NCBI GenBank assembly: GCA_001804025.1 | Contig: MHFC01000027.1 | Span: forward strand, 12,832-19,827 | Length of the DNA stretch: 6,996 nucleotides | Direction: 5' to 3' | Source: Omnitrophica bacterium GWA2_52_8 | GTDB lineage: Bacteria > Omnitrophota > Omnitrophia > Omnitrophales > Aquincolibacteriaceae | Shown: piece by piece, positions 1 to 5,583 of the stretch | Layout: the number at the start of each line of letters is the position of its first letter | Position numbering within the stretch: the stretch's first letter is position 1 | Notes under the pieces: model-generated | Told to the model about the DNA's origin: nothing | What the model saw: only the letters and a program-made list of their open reading frames with translations | Database searches by the model: none | Translations under genes and position numbers: made by a program

Positions 1-689
1 TTGCGTCGGTCATTTTTGCCGGTTTGGCGTATACGTGCACCCGCACGGCGTGGGTGAGTGTGGTTGTGATCACGGCAGCAATGTATGTGGCGGTCCAATG
101 TCTTGCGTCAAAAAGCCGTTATTTGAAAATATTTAATGTCCGGTTTTGGTTGCTGGGTTGTCTTATCGTGGCATTACTGGGGCATTTGCTGATCGCGACC
201 AATTTTTTGGATTATGCGATCGAGAGGTGGAAAGGAATTCTTGCGCCGTTACATGCTTATTATTGGCAATATGCAATGTCCGACAACAATTTCGGTTTCT
301 TCGGCATTTTTCGGCTGCAGCAGTTTTACTCCCTTAAAGCTATTTTAAAGAGTCATTTATTTTTTGGCGTCGGCTTTACAAATGAGGTTATCGGTTATCA
401 CAGCCTCTATTTTACGATTTTAGGGGCTTCTGGCATAACCGGAATGGCCGTCTTTGTTTCCTTTGTTTATAAGATCTTCCGCCAATATTCACGATCGATC
501 GCTGAAACCCGCTCCTTTAAGACCCTCATCGTTAAAGTTGCCGTTTTGGCGTCTTTTGCTGTTTGGCTGCTTTGTTCTTTTATGCAAACGTTATTATTGC
601 AGTATGCCGTTTGGACCAATGTGTTGATGGTCATTTATTTTGCCGTTCACACAAACAAGAAAATATCATTTCTTTCCTGGAAATCATGA
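1..689 (+). CDS. O-antigen polymerase/ligase-like membrane protein (Wzy_C type), 5'-truncated
   Basis: This is the C-terminal part of a polytopic inner-membrane protein. The reading frame is open from position 3 to the TGA at 687-689, so the true start lies outside the window; the TTG at 24 is an internal codon. The visible part opens with a hydrophobic stretch holding YTCTRTAW, which resembles the conserved SRGAW-type motif of the O-antigen ligase/polymerase superfamily. Another membrane segment follows, then a polar loop, then GVGFTNEV and HSLYFTILGASGITG, which match the family's H-N/S-x-(Y/F)-L..G..G signature. Two more membrane helices close the protein. Family members either polymerise undecaprenyl-linked repeat units (Wzy) or ligate glycan to an acceptor (WaaL); sequence alone does not decide which. 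The stop overlaps the next start by four bases. The first 660 bases are about 44% GC by hand count, slightly AT-richer than sampled parts of the next genes. Confidence 0.78.
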   Translation, partial: ASVIFAGLAYTCTRTAWVSVVVITAAMYVAVQCLASKSRYLKIFNVRFWLLGCLIVALLGHLLIATNFLDYAIERWKGILAPLHAYYWQYAMSDNNFGFFGIFRLQQFYSLKAILKSHLFFGVGFTNEVIGYHSLYFTILGASGITGMAVFVSFVYKIFRQYSRSIAETRSFKTLIVKVAVLASFAVWLLCSFMQTLLLQYAVWTNVLMVIYFAVHTNKKISFLSWKS

Positions 690-2038
690 ACGTTCGGAAT
701 TTTGTGATAAAAATCTGTTCGAAACGGGCCCTTTACGGCGCGCTCATTTTGCTGATTGTCATTACATGCGCCGTTACCATCCGGCGCACGGCCAAAGGGT
801 CTAATGATTTCGATACATTTTATGCGGCCGGGCGGGCCGTACTCAGCGGCAGGGGTATTTACTACACCGGGGACTTTTATCAAAACGCCGGCGGTCTGAG
901 CCCGTTTCTTTACCCGCCGTTTGCCGCATGTTTCTTCGCCCTTTGGGCATTCCTGCCGAAGTTGCTGGCCGCCGCCTGTTGGAACATCTTCAGTATTCTG
1001 TTGTTTTTGCTTGGCATCCGGTTGATGCATCAGCGATGGCTTAAAGCAAGTCTGCCGCGAAGTCCGAATGAATGGACATCCCCTCAATGGCGCGCGTTTT
1101 TTTTATGCGCTGTGATGGGTTTGGTTTTGCTTATGGATAACCTCACCATGGCGCAAATGAACATTACGGTCTTTTTTGTGACCCTCGCATCGTTTCTTTT
1201 ATGGCGCAAAGGGTGTCATGTGTGGAGCGGGATCGTGCTCAGTGCGGCGATGATGCTCAAGGTTGTTCCCGCGCTTTTCATTTTTTTCTATGCGGTGAAA
1301 CGACAATGGCGGGTGTTGTGGGGGTGTTTTGCGGGCCTCGTCATATTCGGGCTGGTTGTGACGGCGCTTGTTTTTGGTCTTGATAAAACCCGGCTCTACT
1401 ACCGTCAATGGCTCGGGCGCACCGTCAAACCCATGGTCATACAGTTTTATTCGGAAGTTCCAAAAAAAATGCGGCACCCGCTGCAGAAAAGTGTTGCGGA
1501 AATCAAATACAGCCGGCTCGCCGATTTACTGAACAAGCAAAACCAATCCCTTCCGGCCGTTCTTTCACGGTTGTTTCTCAAAGACCGGAATCAGTATGCG
1601 CGGGATACCGCGTTTCCGATTTATGCCGCCAGAAAGTATGAAAAAATGCCGGTTCTGTTCGGCGGATTGCCATACGGCGCACTGCAGCTCGCCATTCGAT
1701 TAGTTCAAGCGTTATTGCTATTACTGATGCTGTCCGGAATAAGCCGAGCCTCGGACGGAAGCGTTTCCGGTCGGATTGCATGGGAATGGTGTTTTGTTTT
1801 TCTCAGCATTCCTTTTTTCTCTCCTTTTTTTCGAAGCCATCAGTTTGTATTTTTGATGGCCCCGTATTTATTAACGCTGCGTGACACGCGGTTTTTCAGA
1901 TACTTTCTTATCGTTCTTTTGGTCTACTGCATGCAAATGCTGCCATACGGCAAAGCGGCGGGGTTCGGATTGTGGGCAAACATGCTATTGTGGCTGCATG
2001 TTTTTTTACGGTTGTCAAAAAAAGGCGAGCTCGCATGA
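686..2038 (+). CDS. GT87/DUF2029-family polytopic membrane glycosyltransferase
   Basis: The protein is 450 residues with many hydrophobic segments. It starts at the ATG at 686, which overlaps the previous stop as ATGA; in-frame upstream starts would lie inside gene 1. The Shine-Dalgarno is weak (only GGA at 679-681), so coupling is likely. After an N-terminal helix (about residues 14-31) comes NDFDTFYAAGRAVLSG (from N40), with the acidic residues typical of GT87 enzymes just after TM1. FLYPPF (74-79) and an AQMNITVFF segment follow, then MMLKVVPALF with K192, all recognisable GT87/DUF2029 landmarks. A polar loop of roughly 70-80 residues lies before SPFFRSHQFVFL (R383, H385). GT87 enzymes such as mycobacterial PimE use polyprenyl-phosphate sugars as donors on the outer face of the membrane. 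The donor and acceptor here cannot be read from sequence. The fold family is fairly secure; the exact sugar is unknown. Confidence 0.82.
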   Translation: MNVRNFVIKICSKRALYGALILLIVITCAVTIRRTAKGSNDFDTFYAAGRAVLSGRGIYYTGDFYQNAGGLSPFLYPPFAACFFALWAFLPKLLAAACWNIFSILLFLLGIRLMHQRWLKASLPRSPNEWTSPQWRAFFLCAVMGLVLLMDNLTMAQMNITVFFVTLASFLLWRKGCHVWSGIVLSAAMMLKVVPALFIFFYAVKRQWRVLWGCFAGLVIFGLVVTALVFGLDKTRLYYRQWLGRTVKPMVIQFYSEVPKKMRHPLQKSVAEIKYSRLADLLNKQNQSLPAVLSRLFLKDRNQYARDTAFPIYAARKYEKMPVLFGGLPYGALQLAIRLVQALLLLLMLSGISRASDGSVSGRIAWEWCFVFLSIPFFSPFFRSHQFVFLMAPYLLTLRDTRFFRYFLIVLLVYCMQMLPYGKAAGFGLWANMLLWLHVFLRLSKKGELA

Positions 2039-2925
2039 ATTCTCTTTTGCCGGTGCGGATCATTGTCCTCAATTACAACGGCGAAGAGTTGCTGCCAAAG
2101 TGCCTTCCAAGCATTGTGGATGCCGCGCGTCATTATCCGCCGGCCGCTTCCGTGACCGTGTTAGACAACGGAAGTACGGATCAAGGACTGCGGTATGTTG
2201 GGGAGATGTTTCCGGAGGTTGATATCTATCGGGCGCCGCACAATCATTATCTTTGTTCTTATAATGAATATTTAAAAAAAATAACCGAGCCGGTGTGCAT
2301 CTTTCTGAATAATGATATCCGGGTCGATCCCGGATTCATTGCGCCTCTGGTCGAAAAATTTAACCAAGATCCGCAAACTTTCATGGTGGCGCCTCGGGTC
2401 ATGGATTTTGACGGGCTCGCGATTCAGGCGGGGCCGTCGAAATGGGGCATGCGCTACGGCCTTTTCTGGTGTTCGGCCCGGTATCCGGGCTATGAGGAGG
2501 ATGCGATCAACAGCTCCTCGACGGTATCTTCCGGATTCGGCGCATTCAGCCGGAAAAAGTTTTTGGAATTGGGGGGATACGACCCGATTTTTTTACCCGG
2601 GATCTTTGAAGACGTCGACTTGTGTTTCCGGGCTCAGAAGCAAGGCGACTCCTGTTATTATGCCGCGCAAAGTATCGTCTATCACATGGGGCAGGCAAGT
2701 TTTAAAAAAAAATTCGGCAGCGAAGGAATCAAGCGGCTGGCAGCGCGGAACAACTTCCTTTTCATGCGGAAAAATATGCGGGGGATTTATTTTTTTGTGA
2801 CGCAATGCTTATTTGTGCCGCTGCGCATTGCGTTATCGCTCATGAAAGGCGATGGGAGCTTGTTGCGGGGTTTTTTTGATGCCTTCTTTAAACGTAAGGT
2901 TCTATCGGATAGCGGGGAGTTCTAA
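2035..2925 (+). CDS. Glycosyltransferase family 2 (rhamnosyltransferase/WbbL-like)
   Basis: This is a 296-residue GT-A-fold enzyme that probably acts at the cytoplasmic face on a lipid-linked sugar using an NDP-sugar. The start at 2035 (ATGA overlap with gene 2) gives a normal GT2 N-terminus, and AGGCGAG at about 2022-2028 is a good ribosome site. Visible motifs are IIVLNYNG (9-16), LDNGSTD (43-49) for nucleotide binding, FLNNDIRVDP (90-99) with NND94 as the DxD-like metal site, and GGYDPIFLPGIFEDVDLCFR, in which E192-D193 is the likely catalytic acidic pair. VYHMG (215-219) and RNNFLFMRKNM follow, then a hydrophobic C-terminal helix that may rest on the membrane. The order and spacing resemble the rhamnosyltransferase/WbbL subgroup, but the donor sugar is not proven. 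It carries two long A runs (2274-2281 and 2704-2712), yet the frame is intact. Confidence 0.9.
   Translation: MNSLLPVRIIVLNYNGEELLPKCLPSIVDAARHYPPAASVTVLDNGSTDQGLRYVGEMFPEVDIYRAPHNHYLCSYNEYLKKITEPVCIFLNNDIRVDPGFIAPLVEKFNQDPQTFMVAPRVMDFDGLAIQAGPSKWGMRYGLFWCSARYPGYEEDAINSSSTVSSGFGAFSRKKFLELGGYDPIFLPGIFEDVDLCFRAQKQGDSCYYAAQSIVYHMGQASFKKKFGSEGIKRLAARNNFLFMRKNMRGIYFFVTQCLFVPLRIALSLMKGDGSLLRGFFDAFFKRKVLSDSGEF
2914..2919 (+). promoter_or_regulatory. Ribosome binding site for the O-antigen ligase-like gene
   Basis: GGGGAG lies inside the last codons of the GT2 gene, five bases upstream of the ATG at 2925. It supports that start within the TAATG stop/start overlap and allows both re-initiation and independent loading. 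Confidence 0.6.
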
Positions 2926-4175
2926 TGAACGTTGAATTAATCGCGCGTTGGCTGGATCGGATCGTATTTATTTCGCTTTTGGGGTTTTGGTGCGCTCTCG
3001 GATTTTCCAATGCGCTTGTGGAAATTACGTTCATGGCGGCGCTCCTATCCTGGGCAGCGGGCCGTTTTTTGCGGAAGGATTATCGACTGTATATTCCGGG
3101 TGCGATATTTTTCCCGCTCGCGCTCTATATTGCGCTTGTGTCGAGTTCTGCGGTCTGGTCGGAGTATCCCGCCCAAAGCGTGCGCGGTGCCGTCAAAGTG
3201 CTGCAGCATTTCTTTCTTTTTTGGATTTCCGCAGAAGCTTTTCGCGTGAAGGAGCGGCGGGATATGTTTGAAAAAGTTTTCCTGGCTTTTTTTGTGGTCT
3301 TACTCATCGACGGCTATTTTCAATTAATTTCGGGCGTTGACCTGATCCGGCATTTTAAAGCGGCGCATTCAAGCGCAGGCTACCGTGTTTCGGCATCATT
3401 TAAAAGCTATGGGCTGCTTGCGGCGTATTTGATTTGTACCGTTCCTCTCCTGGCGGTCATCCTGCTTGAAGCGAGCCAAAAAAAAGGGACCGCTCTCAAT
3501 CGATTGATTTGCGGGGCCGTTCTGGCGGGCGCGGTCGGATTATTGGTTTTGACGCGATCGAGGGGCGGTGTCATCGCTTTTTTTGCCGGCGTTATTCTTT
3601 ATCTGGTGCTGCGGCGCAAGTGGAAAGCGATCGCATTCGGAATCATCGCGGCCGCATTCCTAGCGCTCGCTGTGCCGCGGACGATGCTGATCCATAAGAA
3701 TTTGGAAGGCGGGGAGCAATCGCTTATCGAACGGTATTATTTATGGGACCGTGCGATGAATGTGATCAAAGCCAAACCTGTTCAGGGAACGGGAATTAAT
3801 ACTTATGTCACGGCCCATGAGAAGTATGATACGACCCAAAATTGGCGGGTCCGTGATTATTATGCCCATAACGGATACCTTCAGATAGCCGCTGAAACAG
3901 GTGTCCCGTCGCTCTTGCTGCTGCTTTTTTATATTTTTATTTTTTTCCGCGGGCTATGGAAATCAGGAAATCGCCTCTTGGCAAATAGGAACCGTGCAAA
4001 AACGGTCGGGATTGCGTTTGGATTGGTTAATTTTCTTTTTTTTGCGCTGATTGATACCGTCTTTCATAACCCGCAAGCCGTCATGGTCTTTTGGTTTTTG
4101 TCCGGGCTGGCGCTTGCTTATGCCGGTGTTGTCCGGGACGCCTCCGTCGCGGGCGATTCCTGGTGTTGGAAATGA
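2925..4175 (+). CDS. O-antigen ligase family protein (Wzy_C/WaaL-like)
   Basis: This is a complete 416-residue polytopic inner-membrane protein. Paired hydrophobic segments run from about residue 10. The superfamily hallmark LTRSRGGVIAFFAG is present (S212, R213, G214), followed by more helices and a periplasmic loop of about 75 residues. That loop contains ERYYLWDRAMNVIKAKP, GTGINTYV and YYAHNGYLQIAAETG, with H315 at the position of the His that WaaL-type ligases and related polymerases need. Two or three helices follow and end near DTVFHNPQAVMVFWFLSGLA. Family members transfer or polymerise undecaprenyl-pyrophosphate-linked glycan on the periplasmic side. It starts one base into the preceding stop (TAATG) and ends in an ATGA overlap with the SGNH gene. 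It is a second member of the same superfamily as the truncated gene at the window's start, so one may be the polymerase and the other the ligase; which is which cannot be told here. Confidence 0.9.
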   Translation: MNVELIARWLDRIVFISLLGFWCALGFSNALVEITFMAALLSWAAGRFLRKDYRLYIPGAIFFPLALYIALVSSSAVWSEYPAQSVRGAVKVLQHFFLFWISAEAFRVKERRDMFEKVFLAFFVVLLIDGYFQLISGVDLIRHFKAAHSSAGYRVSASFKSYGLLAAYLICTVPLLAVILLEASQKKGTALNRLICGAVLAGAVGLLVLTRSRGGVIAFFAGVILYLVLRRKWKAIAFGIIAAAFLALAVPRTMLIHKNLEGGEQSLIERYYLWDRAMNVIKAKPVQGTGINTYVTAHEKYDTTQNWRVRDYYAHNGYLQIAAETGVPSLLLLLFYIFIFFRGLWKSGNRLLANRNRAKTVGIAFGLVNFLFFALIDTVFHNPQAVMVFWFLSGLALAYAGVVRDASVAGDSWCWK

Positions 4176-5419
4176 GCATGAAAAAAACTGATGATAACCC
4201 GGTACGGTGTAAATCGGTTCTGTTTTTCAATTTGATCACGGCATTGACGGCAGCAGTCCTTTCCATCGCAGCCGGAGAGCTGGTTCTTCATGTTTTTGTC
4301 CCCGGCCCTGAAACACCGCGGGCTTTTGCGCATCAGCTAAGCACTAACCCCATCCTCATCTATGAACCGTCGCCTTCGGCGGTGGTGATGCAGGCGTTTG
4401 AAATGGCGGATGGCGGCACCCTTGATATCGAACACCGGATCAACCGGGACGGGTTTCGGGACCGCAATTACGATGAAAATAAAATCAGCGGCGCGGAACA
4501 TCGAATTGCGTTTCTCGGCGATTCCGTCGTTTACGGCTACGAATTACAGCACGATCAAACAATTCCCAAACAGCTTGAACAAATGTGGGCCAAACAGCCC
4601 CGCCGTATTGAAGTCCTGAATTTCGGTGTCTCGGGTTACGACACGGAACAACAAATAGAATTTTTAAAGTCCAAAGCCCTGCTTTTTCATCCCGATACCG
4701 TGATTTTGGGTTATACGCTTAACGACAGCCGCTATGCGTCCTGGGAACTTGATATTTTGCGCAATAACTGGCACGCGATGATGAAAACAAAAAGCCGGTC
4801 GGTAACGCAAACTCTTTTACAAAATGCGTTCCGGCACTCGAGAATCTTGTGGCTACTGGACAAGCATTTGTTGATTCGAAAAAAAATAGAAATCCTGCAA
4901 GGCGGGAAAATATTATTTGATTATATGGCAGAAAAATATGAGGCGAGCCGGGATTCTGATGACAGTGATTATCGGCGGCTGCGAACTGCGATTATCGCGG
5001 AAGGTGAAAAAATCGGCTCCTCTGAAGCGGAGCTGAATTATTTTCTGGAAGGAACCGGCTTGAATTATCAGAGCCCGATTTATGCCTCGCATTGGAATGT
5101 CACCGAGGCCTCATTCGAGAAACTGCGTGGATTGTCCGATGAGCATGGTTTTAAAGTCATTATTGTGATTTGGCCGCTCATGCACGCGATGGATCACTAT
5201 GCATTAGGGCCGTTGCATGATTTTTTGAATGAAAGGTTGAACCGTTTTGGATTCTCCGTGATCGATCTTAAGGATTATTGCCGCGATCTGATTACCGAAC
5301 ATGGACGCTCGCAGATTACTTGGGACGGCATTCATTTTACTCCAATGGGAGCCTATCTGGCTGCCGAATACCTAAGAGAAGCAATCAAGCCTCTTTTACC
5401 GGATCGGGCAACAGATTGA
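4172..5419 (+). CDS. SGNH/GDSL hydrolase family protein, membrane-anchored
   Basis: The protein is 415 residues from the ATG at 4172, which overlaps the previous stop (ATGA). A second ATG at 4178 gives MKKTDD and has GGA seven bases upstream, so it is a serious alternative start. A single hydrophobic helix (about residues 14-38) suggests an N-in anchor with a periplasmic catalytic domain. The SGNH blocks are complete: FLGDSVVYGY (S118 nucleophile), NFGVSGYDT (G152), YTLND (N184) and TWDGIHFTPMGAY (D385 and H388). About 200 residues separate blocks III and V, a long helix-rich insert. The motif INRDGFRDRNY before the GDS block is common in SGNH proteins of polysaccharide loci. Such enzymes remove or transfer O-acyl groups on glycans, and the location beside a ligase/polymerase fits trimming or decoration of the nascent polymer. 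Substrate and direction of reaction are unknown. Confidence 0.87.
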   Translation: MSMKKTDDNPVRCKSVLFFNLITALTAAVLSIAAGELVLHVFVPGPETPRAFAHQLSTNPILIYEPSPSAVVMQAFEMADGGTLDIEHRINRDGFRDRNYDENKISGAEHRIAFLGDSVVYGYELQHDQTIPKQLEQMWAKQPRRIEVLNFGVSGYDTEQQIEFLKSKALLFHPDTVILGYTLNDSRYASWELDILRNNWHAMMKTKSRSVTQTLLQNAFRHSRILWLLDKHLLIRKKIEILQGGKILFDYMAEKYEASRDSDDSDYRRLRTAIIAEGEKIGSSEAELNYFLEGTGLNYQSPIYASHWNVTEASFEKLRGLSDEHGFKVIIVIWPLMHAMDHYALGPLHDFLNERLNRFGFSVIDLKDYCRDLITEHGRSQITWDGIHFTPMGAYLAAEYLREAIKPLLPDRATD

Positions 5420-5464
5420 AAATGACGCGTATTCAATTGTCCAATCGCCCCAAAGGCTGAGATT

Positions 5465-5511
5465 CCTATTTTGGCCTCAAACCACCCCTTGACCGCTTCT
5501 CTTAAAATAGG
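5465..5511. repeat. 8-bp inverted repeat with 31-bp spacer
   Basis: CCTATTTT at 5465-5472 is perfectly complementary in reverse to AAAATAGG at 5504-5511. The half-sites are 39 bp apart centre to centre. The right half sits inside the spacer of the candidate promoter and the left half lies upstream of the -35 box. It could be a paired protein-binding site or a weak AT-rich stem in the transcript. An 8-bp match in this short AT-rich stretch could also arise by chance. Confidence 0.4.
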
Positions 5512-5517
5512 TATTCT
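5489..5517 (+). promoter_or_regulatory. Candidate sigma70-type promoter for the carbamoyltransferase gene
   Basis: TTGACC (5489-5494, 5 of 6 to TTGACA) and TATTCT (5512-5517, 4 of 6 to TATAAT) are separated by exactly 17 bases. Transcription would start near 5524 and leave a leader of about 60 bases before the ATG at 5584. A better -10-like hexamer, TATAAC at 5558-5563, has no recognisable -35 at the right distance. This is a consensus match only, and the organism's sigma preferences are unknown. Confidence 0.45.
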
Positions 5518-5583
5518 TATCGCTTCCAACGCAAGCCTGCAAATTTAATAGTCGTTTTATAACTCTATATGGCTGTGTAAGTT

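Larger units (their letters stand above)
5420..5583 (+). other. Intergenic region between the SGNH gene and the carbamoyltransferase
   Basis: This is the only real gap between genes in the window (164 bp). It holds a candidate promoter (5489-5517) and an 8-bp inverted repeat (5465-5472 with 5504-5511). I found no GC-rich hairpin followed by a U run, so no intrinsic terminator for the upstream operon can be called. A 12-codon open frame at 5422-5460 is too short and unsupported to annotate. Confidence 0.75.

Noticed and set aside
647..1087. Minus-strand open frame of 146 codons
   Set aside because: It lies opposite the well-supported GT87-type gene, has a low-complexity, Pro/Gln/Arg-rich translation and no recognisable domain.
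1972..2034. Longer N-terminus for the GT2 gene
   Set aside because: It would add residues ahead of the conserved GT2 start, overlapping gene 2 by 67 bases. The ATG at 2035 has a good ribosome site and the ATGA overlap seen at other junctions.
1881..2222. Plus-strand open frame of 113 codons spanning the gene 2/gene 3 junction
   Set aside because: It is out of frame with both genes, which carry clear family motifs across this stretch; the Cys/Arg-rich product resembles nothing.
4091..4171. Longer N-terminus for the SGNH gene
   Set aside because: The added residues are Cys/Arg-rich and lie inside the 3' end of the ligase gene; starts at 4172 or 4178 give a normal basic N-terminus followed by a membrane helix.
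5422..5460. 12-codon open frame after the SGNH gene
   Set aside because: It is too short, has no ribosome site and no features of a known leader peptide.
5450..5474. Possible terminator hairpin (CCAAA with TTTGG)
   Set aside because: The stem is only five base pairs, the loop is 15 bases, and no U run follows.
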